A program made the position numbers and the translations under genes. Below the pieces are notes generated by a model. That model saw only the letters and a program-made list of their open reading frames with translations, ran no database searches and was not told the DNA's origin. This document shows, piece after piece, positions 33,353-42,362 of a stretch of DNA of 64,000 nt. The number at the start of each line of letters is the position of its first letter. The first letter of the stretch is position 1. The stretch comes from Pacificoceanicola sp049341065 (GTDB lineage: Bacteria; Pseudomonadota; Alphaproteobacteria; Rhodobacterales; Rhodobacteraceae), in contig NZ_JBMPIX010000001.1 in assembly GCF_049341065.1 (NCBI RefSeq), forward strand, positions 434,001-498,000, in the 5' to 3' direction.

Positions 33353-35137
33353 ATGAAAAACGAGCAGAAAAAAGTGAAAGCCGGCGTTTCGGTCATGCGG
33401 TCAATCTTTGTCCGCAGTGCCGCCATGATGGCGGTGACCACGATTGTGGTCGCCAGTGTCATGGCGGTGCAGTCGGCGCGTCTGGTGGATGAATTGGCTC
33501 GGCGCGGGGTCATCACTCAAGCCGCCAAATCCGTCGATGCCGAAGCCAAGGCGCTTGTCGCTCCGCTGCGTTTCAAGGCCGTTGCCAAAGTTGACGAACA
33601 GATCAAAAGCGCCATGGCCGCCGCCGGAGAAGATGGTCTGGCGGTGGTCGTTGTTGATGCCACTGGACAGGTCATCGCACAATCGGGCGTAGATGAAACG
33701 GCGATCGTGGCTTTGCGCGCTCTTGCTGCGCAAAGCCTCGACGCCGGTTCGGCGCAATATGCAAGCGGCGGGCTTTACGCGGCCAATCCGGTTGCGGTTG
33801 ACCCGGATACGCCCGCGCTGGGTGCGGTTGCGATGGCTTTCAGCGATGAAAACGCGCTGGCGTCGGTTGCAGGCGAAAAGCGTTCTATCGTGTTTTGGGC
33901 GATCGGCATCTTTGCGGGCATGATGGCTCTGACAATTTTCTTGTTGCGCCGCTTCCTTGGGGTGCCTCTGAACATTCTTGGTGGTGCCATCGCACGGGTG
34001 TCCGAGGGCGACTACGACACGCCTGTTGGCTTTGCTGGTCGCCGAGATGAGATAGGCCAGATCGCCGGCCACCTGGAAGCCTTGATCGCCAAACTTCAAA
34101 TCGCGCGCAGCGCCGAGGAGGATCGCGTTCACAAGCTCGAAGAGCAGGTGGCGGTTGTCCAGCACTTGGGCAATGGGTTGGATGCCCTGGCAGAAGGGGC
34201 GTTGCATCACCAGATCGACGTGATTTTTGCTGATGAATACGAGGCGTTGCGCCACAACTTCAACCGTGCGGTTCAAAGTCTGAGTTCGGCCATTGCGCAT
34301 GTGTCGACAAATGCCGGAAATATCCTGCATAGTGCCGACGAAATTGCCCGGGCTTCGGATGATCTGTCTCAGCGCACGGAAACCCAGGCGGCAACGTTGG
34401 AACAGACGGCGGCCGCTCTGGAACAGCTTCTGGGGATCGTCAAACGTGCGGCAGAACGGGCCGGGGACGCGGACGGCGCGGTGCGTACGGTGCGTGAAAC
34501 GGCCATGCACAACGGCGAAGTCATGCAAGAAGCTGTCGGCGCCATGGGAGAAATCGAAAAGAGCTCCGAGAAGATCGGTGAGATCATTACGGTGATTGAT
34601 GACATCGCCTTCCAGACCAACCTGTTGGCACTGAATGCCGGGGTCGAAGCGGCGCGCGCCGGGGAATCGGGCAAAGGCTTTGCCGTGGTCGCCTCAGAAG
34701 TGCGCTCGCTGGCGCAGCGCAGCGCCGAAGCGGCACAGCAAATCAAGGAATTGATCGAAGGTTCGTCCGGTCAGGTCAAGGATGGGGTGCGTCTGGTCGA
34801 GCGGGCCGGGGTGGCACTGGAACAAGTGGTCAAACAGGTCGGCGAAATCTCGAGTCTCGTGACCGAGATCGCCGCGGGCGCCAGCGAACAGGCCGAGGGT
34901 CTCAATGAGATCAACACCGGCGTCAGCAATCTTGACCGCGTCACACAGCAAAACGCGGCCATGGTCGAAGAAACGACTGCCGCGGCGCATATGCTGCGCG
35001 GCGACGCCACCGAGTTGAGCCAGGTGGTTGGCCGTTTCGATACCGAAGGTCAGGGAAGCGAAGGCGCTGAGCAGAGTTCGGCCCAGTCGAAACCTGCGCA
35101 AGGTCCTGCACCTGATATCAAAATGGATGCGGCGTGA
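33353..35137 (+). CDS. Methyl-accepting chemotaxis protein
   Basis: This 594-residue transmembrane receptor has TM1 at about residues 22-40, a periplasmic region of about 135 residues with a Cache-like pattern, TM2 at about 178-197, then HAMP. The signalling domain (residues 300-560) carries the hairpin tip IAFQTNLLALNAGVEAARAGE. It feeds CheA/CheW signalling; no che genes are in the window. The upstream secreted sensor-domain protein may present a ligand to it. No CheR-docking pentapeptide is seen at the C terminus. Confidence 0.93.
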   Translation: MKNEQKKVKAGVSVMRSIFVRSAAMMAVTTIVVASVMAVQSARLVDELARRGVITQAAKSVDAEAKALVAPLRFKAVAKVDEQIKSAMAAAGEDGLAVVVVDATGQVIAQSGVDETAIVALRALAAQSLDAGSAQYASGGLYAANPVAVDPDTPALGAVAMAFSDENALASVAGEKRSIVFWAIGIFAGMMALTIFLLRRFLGVPLNILGGAIARVSEGDYDTPVGFAGRRDEIGQIAGHLEALIAKLQIARSAEEDRVHKLEEQVAVVQHLGNGLDALAEGALHHQIDVIFADEYEALRHNFNRAVQSLSSAIAHVSTNAGNILHSADEIARASDDLSQRTETQAATLEQTAAALEQLLGIVKRAAERAGDADGAVRTVRETAMHNGEVMQEAVGAMGEIEKSSEKIGEIITVIDDIAFQTNLLALNAGVEAARAGESGKGFAVVASEVRSLAQRSAEAAQQIKELIEGSSGQVKDGVRLVERAGVALEQVVKQVGEISSLVTEIAAGASEQAEGLNEINTGVSNLDRVTQQNAAMVEETTAAAHMLRGDATELSQVVGRFDTEGQGSEGAEQSSAQSKPAQGPAPDIKMDAA

Positions 35138-35139
35138 AA

Positions 35140-35173
35140 ATGTCTCCCGGCGGCCTTGCCTGCCGGGAGACAT
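35140..35173. terminator. Hairpin terminator between convergent mcp and gph
   Basis: A 12-bp perfect stem (ATGTCTCCCGGC with GCCGGGAGACAT) encloses a ten-base loop. On the minus strand it is followed by TTTT, so it best serves the end of the cbb operon. Confidence 0.8.
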
Positions 35174-35182
35174 CAATTGGGT

Positions 35183-35839
35183 TCAAGATTTGGCAAGCTG
35201 ATCAGAGATCAATCCGGGCAGGTCAGCAAAGTCGGAAAAGCTTGCCGCATGGGGCAGGGTCTCGACCGCGCTCTTGCGATAGCCCTCTGTGAACAACAAG
35301 AATGGCACCCCGGCACGGTCTGCGGTTTCGGCATCCACCTCGCTGTCTCCGACATAGATCATGGGCCCTTGCCCCAGAGCGTCAAAGGCGGCTTTCAGAG
35401 GTGCCGGATCAGGTTTTCGCTGTGGCATGCTGTCGCCACCGACAACGCAATCAAAAGGGCCGAGTCTGGTGATTTTCAGAATGTCGACCGCAGGGCCTTG
35501 GGGTTTGTTCGTACAGACCCCCAATAAATGGCCTTGCCCCTTGAGCTGGCGCAGCATTTCCACAACCTTCGGATAGGGGCGTGTCAACTCGCCGCTGACG
35601 GCGTTGTAATGATCCAGAACCCGGGCGGTCAGTTCGTCGTGGCGCTCCGGTGCCAGCCCGACACGTTCCATTACCAGCTTTGTCAAATGCGGTAATCCAT
35701 TCCCGACAAACGAGGTGATGGTCGCCAGATCAAGCGGGGCAATGCCTTGTTCCTCCAGCATGCGCGCAGTGCCCGTATGGATGTCCGGAGCGCTGTCGAT
35801 CAGCGTGCCGTCAAGGTCAAAAACGATGCGCGCGCTCAC
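35183..35839 (-). CDS. gph: Phosphoglycolate phosphatase
   Basis: Gph (CbbZ) hydrolyses 2-phosphoglycolate, the product of RuBisCO oxygenation. The HAD-family protein has motif I DLDGTLIDSAPD near the N terminus, a helical cap, motif II CTNKP, and motif III/IV GDSEVDAETA. The GTG at 35839 is chosen because its GTGA overlaps the stop codon of the thioredoxin-like gene and gives the usual N terminus of 218 residues. An ATG at 35863 would extend it by eight residues. It is the last gene of the cbb run, which supports the photorespiratory role. Confidence 0.9.
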   Translation of the reverse strand: MSARIVFDLDGTLIDSAPDIHTGTARMLEEQGIAPLDLATITSFVGNGLPHLTKLVMERVGLAPERHDELTARVLDHYNAVSGELTRPYPKVVEMLRQLKGQGHLLGVCTNKPQGPAVDILKITRLGPFDCVVGGDSMPQRKPDPAPLKAAFDALGQGPMIYVGDSEVDAETADRAGVPFLLFTEGYRKSAVETLPHAASFSDFADLPGLISDQLAKS

Positions 35840-36390
35840 GCTGCTTTCCACTTGATCGAACATCCCATGGAGGGAATCTGGTCAAGGGGCCCCTGACCCG
35901 TCTGGGAAATTTGCTTCATGGCCTCGAACAAATCACGCCGCACGTCCGGCGCGGCGGGCGCCTTGCGCGAGGCGTCAAGTCTTCCGCGATATTGCAATTG
36001 CAGGTCCGCGTTGAAGCCAAAGAAGTCCGGCGTACAGGCGGCGTCAAAGCTGCGGGCCACGCTTTGGCTTTCGTCGTACAGGTATGGAAAGGGAAAATCG
36101 CGCTCTTCCGCCATGATCTTCATATTGGCAAAGCTGTCCGCCGGATAGGCCGTGGCATCATTGGCGCTGATCGCGACGACACCCACGCCAAGGGCCTGCA
36201 AGTCGCGCGCATCGCGCAAGATCCGGTCAAGGATGGCAAGGACATAGGGGCAGTGGTTGCACATGAAGATGACCAGCGTGCCGTTTGGGCCTTTGATCTC
36301 AGATAGCGACAGGCGGCGCCCATCGGTTGCAGGCAAGGTAAAGTCCGGCGCTTGCCAGCCAAAATCGCAAACAGGGGGTGTATCGGCCAT
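35836..36390 (-). CDS. Thioredoxin-fold redoxin (AhpC/TSA-like) in the cbb operon
   Basis: This 184-residue cytoplasmic thioredoxin-fold protein has the motif CNHCPYV (CxxC, residues 44-47) after the strand GTLVIFM, and a FNADLQLQYRGRLD segment typical of this redoxin family. No signal peptide is seen. It lies between rpe and gph with a nine-base gap and a GTGA overlap, so it is expressed with the Calvin cycle. It may regulate or protect cbb enzymes through thiols; that role is inference. Confidence 0.82.
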   Translation of the reverse strand: MADTPPVCDFGWQAPDFTLPATDGRRLSLSEIKGPNGTLVIFMCNHCPYVLAILDRILRDARDLQALGVGVVAISANDATAYPADSFANMKIMAEERDFPFPYLYDESQSVARSFDAACTPDFFGFNADLQLQYRGRLDASRKAPAAPDVRRDLFEAMKQISQTGQGPLDQIPSMGCSIKWKAA

Positions 36391-36399
36391 GGGGTCCTC

Positions 36400-37095
36400 T
36401 CAGGCGGCTTGTCGCGCTCCGGCGGCTGCGGCGCGGATCGCGGCGATATTCTCGCCATAGGGCGCGGGATTGTCCACCGATCCGCCGCGGAAAACCGCTG
36501 ATCCCGCAACAAGAACATCCGCCCCGGCCGCGGTCACCAAAGGTGCGGTCACGGGATCAACGCCGCCGTCGATCTGGATATGCACCTCGCGGTCGCCGAT
36601 CATCTCGCGGACCTTGCGGACCTTGGCGGTCATGTCGATGAACTTCTGCCCGCCAAAGCCGGGGTTTACGGTCATCACCAGCACCATATCCGTCAGATCC
36701 AGCAGGTCGCTCACGACTTCGGCGGGGGTGCCCGGGTTCAGCGCTACGCCCGCCTTCATCCCGGCGCCACGAATGGCCTGCAAGGTGCGGTGGATATGCG
36801 GTCCGGCCTCGACATGGGCGGTCAGCATGTCGGCCCCAGCCTCGGCATAGGCGTCGATATAGGCATCGACAGGCGAGATCATCAGGTGCACGTCCATGAA
36901 GGTTTTGACGTGCGGACGAAAGGCTTTCACGGCGGGCGGGCCAAAGGTCAGGTTCGGGACGAAATGCCCGTCCATGACATCGACATGCACCCAGTCGGCG
37001 CCCTGCGCTTCGATGGCCTGAATCTCGCGCCCGAAGTCGGCGAAATCAGCGGAAAGGATCGACGGCGCGATCTTGATGGAACGGTCGAAATTCAT
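36400..37095 (-). CDS. rpe: Ribulose-phosphate 3-epimerase
   Basis: Rpe (CbbE) interconverts xylulose 5-phosphate and ribulose 5-phosphate in RuBP regeneration. The 231-residue TIM barrel has the N-terminal APSILSADFADF, metal-site segments VHVDVMDGHFVPN and DVHLMI, and the closing phosphate-binding region ADVLVAGSAVFRG. Its ATG overlaps the cbbX stop codon. Confidence 0.96.
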   Translation of the reverse strand: MNFDRSIKIAPSILSADFADFGREIQAIEAQGADWVHVDVMDGHFVPNLTFGPPAVKAFRPHVKTFMDVHLMISPVDAYIDAYAEAGADMLTAHVEAGPHIHRTLQAIRGAGMKAGVALNPGTPAEVVSDLLDLTDMVLVMTVNPGFGGQKFIDMTAKVRKVREMIGDREVHIQIDGGVDPVTAPLVTAAGADVLVAGSAVFRGGSVDNPAPYGENIAAIRAAAAGARQAA

Positions 37096-38027
37096 TCTGC
37101 GGCCTCCTGAGCCAAGGGGCGATCAACATCCAGCCCGCCCCGGAACACGCGGCTTGGACGGATGTCGGCTTCGGTGATGGTGGACAGGGCTGCGGCATCC
37201 AATGGCCCCCGGCTTTCGGAAAACAGCCGATTGGCCTGTCGGAGCCGCGCCCGGTCCAAAGCATTTCGGATCGAGCGTGCATTGGCAAAATGCGGCTGTC
37301 CCCGGCGCAGGGTGATATACTCGGCCAAGGCGCGTTGGGCACCCTCATCCAGCGTATAGCTTTGCCCGTCCAGCATGGTGCCTGCGATGCTCAGCAACTC
37401 GTCATCGCTGTAGTCGGGAAAGTCGATGTGATGGGCGATGCGCGACCGAAACCCGGGATTGGCGGCAAAGAACTTGTCCATCCTGTCGGCGTATCCGGCC
37501 ATGATCACCACCAGATCGTCGCGGTTGTTCTCCATGACCTGCAATAGGATCTCAATGGCCTCCTGGCCATAATCCCGCTCGTTATCCGGCTTATAAAGGT
37601 AATAGGCCTCGTCGATGAACAGCACGCCGCCCATGGCTTTTTTCAGCACCTCTTTGGTCTTTGGGGCGGTATGGCCGATGTATTGCCCTACCAGATCATC
37701 GCGCGTGACCGAAACAAGATGGCCTTTTCGCACATATCCCAAACGGTGCAAAAGCCCGGCCATCATCTGCGCCACGGTGGTCTTGCCGGTGCCGGGATTG
37801 CCGGTAAAGGACATATGCAGGGTCGGCGTTTCCTGAGTCAGCCCCATCTCGCGCCGCGCCTTGTCGACCAACAGCAGCGCGGCGGTCTCGCGGATGCGCT
37901 GTTTGACCGGGGCCAGGCCGATCAGGCTTCGGTCCAGATCCTCCAGGACCTCCCGCACACCCGAGGCTTCGTATTCTGCAGCAAGATCCACAGTCGTGGG
38001 CCTGACCGTCTCTGTTCCATCACTCAT
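37092..38027 (-). CDS. cbbX: CbbX, red-type RuBisCO activase
   Basis: CbbX is the AAA+ ATPase that frees inhibited red-type RuBisCO by pulling on the C terminus of the large subunit. The 311 residues include Walker A GNPGTGKT (residues 76-83), Walker B GGVLFIDEAYYL, and a sensor region PGFRSRIAHHIDFPDYS. It is separated from cbbS by 96 bases holding two hairpins and overlaps rpe by ATGA. Confidence 0.97.
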   Translation of the reverse strand: MSDGTETVRPTTVDLAAEYEASGVREVLEDLDRSLIGLAPVKQRIRETAALLLVDKARREMGLTQETPTLHMSFTGNPGTGKTTVAQMMAGLLHRLGYVRKGHLVSVTRDDLVGQYIGHTAPKTKEVLKKAMGGVLFIDEAYYLYKPDNERDYGQEAIEILLQVMENNRDDLVVIMAGYADRMDKFFAANPGFRSRIAHHIDFPDYSDDELLSIAGTMLDGQSYTLDEGAQRALAEYITLRRGQPHFANARSIRNALDRARLRQANRLFSESRGPLDAAALSTITEADIRPSRVFRGGLDVDRPLAQEAAE

Positions 38028-38049
38028 GTGTGGCTCCTGTTCTCACTGG

Positions 38050-38117
38050 TCCATAAATATCCCGGGGGGGTCTGGGGGGCTGGCCCCCCAGTTGGTCGGG
38101 CCGGGGCGCCGGCCCGA
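38050..38117. promoter_or_regulatory. Two tandem hairpins between cbbS and cbbX (intergenic repeat)
   Basis: CTGGGGGG-CTGG-CCCCCCAG (38073-38092) and CGGGCCGG-GGCG-CCGGCCCG (38098-38117) are two perfect 8-bp stems with four-base loops. Read on the minus strand they are followed by CCCCCCCGGGATATTTATGG, the tail also seen near recA. Placed just after cbbLS, they probably reduce read-through into cbbX or stabilise the abundant cbbLS message. Confidence 0.6.
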
Positions 38118-38123
38118 AACCCG

Positions 38124-38510
38124 TCAGCGCGCGTCCCAGGCGTATTTCTGGGAGCGGCCTTCAAAGTCGGTGCGCTGCATGTGGAACTTCGGCTCATCCT
38201 TGGGCCGGTTGACGATAAAGCTCATCATCACCGACTCGAATCCGCGGGTGTCGTCAAAGGCCTGGACCCGGATGTAGGCATCCGGGTGGGCCTTGCGGCA
38301 GTCCTCGAATTCCATCATCGCGCCTTTGGCGTCGCGCAGGTCGAACATGGGATGGCCCCACATCTCCCAATAGGTGTTCCGCGGGTGGGGATCGTAGGAA
38401 TATTCAAGGCTCACGGCCCAGTCTTTGCTCAGGATGTATTCGATCTGAGCGGTGATCTGCACATCGTCGAGATCGGGGAGGAAGGAAAAGCAACCTTGGG
38501 TGATACGCAT
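38124..38510 (-). CDS. cbbS: RuBisCO small subunit, red type
   Basis: This 128-residue small subunit of form IC RuBisCO opens with MRITQGCFSFLPDL and has WAVSLEYSYDPHPRNTYWEMW, typical of the family. The C-terminal extension (about 30 residues from FIVNRPKDEPKF) is the feature that separates red-type from green-type small subunits. It starts 58 bases after cbbL. Confidence 0.97.
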   Translation of the reverse strand: MRITQGCFSFLPDLDDVQITAQIEYILSKDWAVSLEYSYDPHPRNTYWEMWGHPMFDLRDAKGAMMEFEDCRKAHPDAYIRVQAFDDTRGFESVMMSFIVNRPKDEPKFHMQRTDFEGRSQKYAWDAR

Positions 38511-38568
38511 CAGTTTGTCTCCTGTCGGAATAAAGGGGGGGGCGGGCAGGGCCGCCACGCAGAGGGGG

Positions 38569-40038
38569 TTACATGGCAGGGGTTTCCAGCGGCACGAAAT
38601 CGCTGGTGTCGGTCGAGGTATAGTTGAAGGTGATGTTGCCCCATGTCTCCAGCGCTGCCTCCAGCGGTTTGCACCATTTGGCCGCCGCGCGCAGGATATC
38701 TGGTCCTTCGTTGCGGATGTCGCGGCCTTCGTTGCGGGCAAGGATCATGCATTCCAGCGCCACGCGGTTGGCTGTGGCCCCGGCCTGAATGCCCATCGGG
38801 TGGCCAATGGTGCCGCCGCCGAACTGCAAGACGACGTCATCGCCGAACAGGTCGATCAGCTGATGCATCTGGCCCGCGTGAATGCCGCCCGAGGCGACCG
38901 GCATGACCTTCTTGATGTCCGCCCAGTCCTGTTCAAAGAAGATCCCGCGCGGCAGGTCCACCTTGTTATGGGTCTCGCGGCAGACGTTATAGAAGCCCTG
39001 AACCGTCAGAGGATCGCCTTCCAGCTTGCCCACGGCGGTGCCGCAGTGCAGGTGGTCAACGCCCGCCAGACGCAGCCATTTGGCGATCACGCGGAAGGAA
39101 ATCCCGTGGTTTTTCTGACGGGTATAGGTGCCATGACCGGCACGGTGCATGTGCAGGATCATGTCGTTGTCGCGGCACCATTTGCTGATCGACTGGATCG
39201 CCGTCCAGCCGATGATCAGATCGACCATGACAATGACGCTGCCCAACTGCTTGGCAAACTCGGCGCGGGCGTACATTTCCTCCATCGTGCCGGCGGTGAT
39301 GTTCAGGTAGTGGCCCTTGACCTCGCCGGTCTCGGCCGTCGCCTTGTTGACCGCTTCCATGCAGTACAGGAACCGGTCGCGCCAATGCATGAAGGGTTGC
39401 GAGTTGATGTTCTCATCGTCCTTCATAAAGTCGAGACCGCCCTTGAGTCCTTCGTAGACAACGCGGCCATAGTTCTTGCCAGACAGTCCCAGCTTGGGCT
39501 TGGTCGTGGCGCCAAGCAGCGGTTTGCCGAATTTGTCCAGGCGTTCGCGTTCGGCCACAAGGCCGGTGGGCGGGCCCTGGAAGGTTTTGCAATAGGCGAC
39601 CGGAAAGCGCATGTCCTCAAGGCGCGCAGCCTTCAAGGGTTTGAAGGAAAACACGTTGCCGATGATCGAAGCGGTCAGGTTGGCGATCGAGCCTTCTTCG
39701 AACAGGATCAAATCATAAGCGACATAGGCGAAATACTGGCCTTCCTGACCGGGCACCGGATCGACACGATAGGCCTTGGCGCGGTACTGGTCGGCGGCGG
39801 TCAGACGGTCGGTCCAGACCACCGTCCATGTTGCGGTCGAGGATTCGCCCGCCACGGCGGCGGCGGCCTCGATCGGGTCGACGCCTTCCTGCGGGGTGAT
39901 CCGGAACAGCGCCAGAAGGTCGGTCGCCTTTGGTTCGTAATCGCCATCCCAATAGCCCATCTGGGCATATTTCAGAACACCGGCGGCATAACGCTTTTTC
40001 TTGTCGGTGATTTCGGTCGGATTGGTCATGTCGTTCAT
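38569..40038 (-). CDS. cbbL: RuBisCO large subunit, form IC/red type
   Basis: The large subunit fixes CO2 onto ribulose 1,5-bisphosphate. The 489 residues contain ATTKPKLGLS (Lys180, Lys182), the carbamylation site GGLDFMKDDENINSQ (Lys206) and loop 6 VASGGIHAGQM, with lysine absent there as read. The N-terminal region (KKRYAAGVLKYAQMGYWDGDY) and the cbbX partner place it in the red-like form I group. AGGAGAGA precedes the ATG. It lies downstream of cbbA by 20 bases. Confidence 0.98.
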   Translation of the reverse strand: MNDMTNPTEITDKKKRYAAGVLKYAQMGYWDGDYEPKATDLLALFRITPQEGVDPIEAAAAVAGESSTATWTVVWTDRLTAADQYRAKAYRVDPVPGQEGQYFAYVAYDLILFEEGSIANLTASIIGNVFSFKPLKAARLEDMRFPVAYCKTFQGPPTGLVAERERLDKFGKPLLGATTKPKLGLSGKNYGRVVYEGLKGGLDFMKDDENINSQPFMHWRDRFLYCMEAVNKATAETGEVKGHYLNITAGTMEEMYARAEFAKQLGSVIVMVDLIIGWTAIQSISKWCRDNDMILHMHRAGHGTYTRQKNHGISFRVIAKWLRLAGVDHLHCGTAVGKLEGDPLTVQGFYNVCRETHNKVDLPRGIFFEQDWADIKKVMPVASGGIHAGQMHQLIDLFGDDVVLQFGGGTIGHPMGIQAGATANRVALECMILARNEGRDIRNEGPDILRAAAKWCKPLEAALETWGNITFNYTSTDTSDFVPLETPAM

Positions 40039-40058
40039 GGTCTCTCTCCTGGATGGAA

Positions 40059-41138
40059 TTACGCGGCGCGGGCGGCGGCGATTTGCGGGTCAAGGGCGCC
40101 TGATGCATAGCGGGCGGCCATATCGTCGATGGCGATGGGTTTGATCTTGGCGGCCTGTCCGGCGGTGCCGAAGCGCTCAAAACGGTCCTTCACCAGCGCC
40201 TCAAGCTCGGCAATGGCGGGGATCATGAACTTGCGCGGATCGAATTCTTCGGGCTTTTCCATCGCGATCTTGCGGAACTGTCCGGTCATCGCCATGCGGC
40301 AGTCGGTGTCGATATTGACCTTGCGCACGCCCATACGGATGCCTTTTTCGATCTCTTCGACCGGCACGCCGTAGGTTTGCGGCATGTGGCCGCCGTATTG
40401 GTTGATCAGATCCTGCAAGTCCTGCGGGACCGAAGAAGACCCGTGCATCACCAGATGCGTGTTCGGCAGCTTTTCGTGAATGCCCTGAATGGTCTTCATC
40501 GACAGGATGTCGCCATCGGGCTTGCGGGTGAACTTGTATGCGCCGTGGCTGGTGCCGCAGGCAATGGCCAGCGCATCACATTTGGTGCGCAACACGAAAT
40601 CCACCGCCTGATCAGGATCGGTCAGCAACTGATCTTCGGTCAGTTTGCCTACGGCGCCTGATCCGTCTTCTTCTCCAGCTTCGCCGGTCTCAAGGCTGCC
40701 CAGAACGCCCAGCTCGCCCTCGACACTTGCGCCAACCGCATGGGCTGCTTTGGTGACGCGGGCCGTGATCGCCACGTTGTAGTCGTAGCTGGCCGGGGTT
40801 TTCATATCCTCTTCAAGCGAGCCGTCCATCATCACGCTGGTGAACCCGTGCCGGATTGCACTCAGGCAGGTGGCATCGTTGTTGCCGTGGTCCTGATGCA
40901 GCACGATATGGTTGTCGGGGTACATTTCGGCCAGCGCCTGCACCATGTGGCGCAGCATGATATCCCCGGCATAGGACCGTGCCCCGCGACTGGCCTGAAG
41001 GATCACCGGCGCATCGCAGGCGCGGGCCGCCTGCATGATCGCCAGACCCTGTTCCATATTGTTGATATTGAAGGCAGGTACGCCATAGCCTTGTTCGGCT
41101 GCGTGATCGAGAAGTTGTCGAAGGGTAATGAGCGCCAT
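40059..41138 (-). CDS. cbbA: Fructose-bisphosphate aldolase, class II (Calvin cycle type)
   Basis: This zinc-dependent aldolase joins triose phosphates to fructose 1,6-bisphosphate and makes sedoheptulose bisphosphate. The 359 residues have VPAFNINNMEQ near the start, the metal-site HQDHGN, GELGVLGSLETGEAGEE, and the substrate-loop segment GVRKVNIDTDCRMAMTG. These match the Calvin-cycle subtype of class II enzymes. Confidence 0.96.
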   Translation of the reverse strand: MALITLRQLLDHAAEQGYGVPAFNINNMEQGLAIMQAARACDAPVILQASRGARSYAGDIMLRHMVQALAEMYPDNHIVLHQDHGNNDATCLSAIRHGFTSVMMDGSLEEDMKTPASYDYNVAITARVTKAAHAVGASVEGELGVLGSLETGEAGEEDGSGAVGKLTEDQLLTDPDQAVDFVLRTKCDALAIACGTSHGAYKFTRKPDGDILSMKTIQGIHEKLPNTHLVMHGSSSVPQDLQDLINQYGGHMPQTYGVPVEEIEKGIRMGVRKVNIDTDCRMAMTGQFRKIAMEKPEEFDPRKFMIPAIAELEALVKDRFERFGTAGQAAKIKPIAIDDMAARYASGALDPQIAAARAA

Positions 41139-41150
41139 GGTGTTCCTCCC

Positions 41151-42362
41151 TCAGGCTGCTTTTGCGGCGGCTTGCAGCGCCGCGATACCGGGGAGCGTCT
41201 TGCCCTCCAGCCATTCCAGAAAGGCCCCTCCGGCGGAGGAGACATAGGTAAAGTCATCGGCGACCCCGGCGGCGTTCAGCGCAGCGACGGTGTCCCCGCC
41301 GCCCGCCACGCTGACCGCCAGCCCCTGACGAGTCAGATCAGCGGCGGTTTGCGCCAGCAGCTTTGTTGACTGGTCAAAGGGCTGCACTTCAAAGGCGCCC
41401 AGGGGGCCGTTCCACAGGATGGTGTTGCACCCCGCCAAGACGGTCTGGAAATCGGCCAGCGCCTTGGGGCCAGCGTCAAGGATCATCGCATCACTTGGGC
41501 AATGATCCGCGGCGGTGATCTCGTGCCGGGCCTTGGGGGCAAAATCATAGGCGGCGACCACGTCCTGGGGCAGGTGGATTACGCAGCCTGCGGTCTTGGC
41601 CAGCCGTTGAATATCGCGCACGGTTTCGACTTCACCGGCTTCATGCAGCGATTTGCCCATGGGCGCGCCGTCCGCGAACAGAAACGTATTAGCCATTCCG
41701 CCGCCGATGATCACATGATCCAGTTTGCCGACGAGATTTTTCAGAACCGCGATCTTGGACGAGACCTTGGCGCCGCCGACGATGGCCACCGCGGGCCTTT
41801 CAGGCGCTTCAAGCGCGCTGCCCAAAGCATTGATTTCCTCGATCAAAAGCGGTCCGGCATAGGCGGGCAGGTGGTGCGCGAGCCCTTCGGTCGAAGCATG
41901 GGCGCGGTGGGCGCAGGAAAAGGCGTCATTGACGTAAAGATCACCAAGCTTCGACAGCGCCGCCGCAAATGCCGGATCGTTCTGCGTTTCGCCGGGATTG
42001 TAGCGCAGGTTCTCGCACAGCAGAACTTCGCCATCTTGCAACCCCTCGGACAGGATCACGGCGGCCTGTGTGGAGCAGGTGTCCGAAAACTTCACCGGAC
42101 ATCCCAGCGCTTCGGCCAAAGCGGGGCGCAGCTTGTCCACGGAAAAAACCGGATCCATGACGTTTGGCTGAGGTCGGCCGAAATGAGTCAGGATCACCAA
42201 CCGCGCACCGCGCGCCAGCAGAGGCTTCATGCCCGCGGCAAAACGGGTGATGCGGGTGGCATCGGTGACGCGCTTGCCCTCCATCGGCACGTTTAGATCG
42301 GCGCGGACCAGCACACGTTTGCCGCGGACATCGACATCCATGATCGTCGGGACTTGCATCAT
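41151..42362 (-). CDS. pgk: Phosphoglycerate kinase
   Basis: Pgk phosphorylates 3-phosphoglycerate with ATP in the reductive direction here. The 403 residues include VRADLNVPM, LTHFGRP, LCENLRYNPGE, the hinge GGAKVSSKI, and the nucleotide-binding WNGPLGAFE and GGGDT. The ATG at 42362 overlaps the cbbG stop (ATGA); a second ATG follows immediately at 42359. Confidence 0.97.
   Translation of the reverse strand: MMQVPTIMDVDVRGKRVLVRADLNVPMEGKRVTDATRITRFAAGMKPLLARGARLVILTHFGRPQPNVMDPVFSVDKLRPALAEALGCPVKFSDTCSTQAAVILSEGLQDGEVLLCENLRYNPGETQNDPAFAAALSKLGDLYVNDAFSCAHRAHASTEGLAHHLPAYAGPLLIEEINALGSALEAPERPAVAIVGGAKVSSKIAVLKNLVGKLDHVIIGGGMANTFLFADGAPMGKSLHEAGEVETVRDIQRLAKTAGCVIHLPQDVVAAYDFAPKARHEITAADHCPSDAMILDAGPKALADFQTVLAGCNTILWNGPLGAFEVQPFDQSTKLLAQTAADLTRQGLAVSVAGGGDTVAALNAAGVADDFTYVSSAGGAFLEWLEGKTLPGIAALQAAAKAA

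Noticed and set aside
38452..40110. Plus-strand frame of about 550 codons opposite cbbL
   Set aside because: It is antisense to RuBisCO large subunit. Composition and lack of motifs mark it as spurious.
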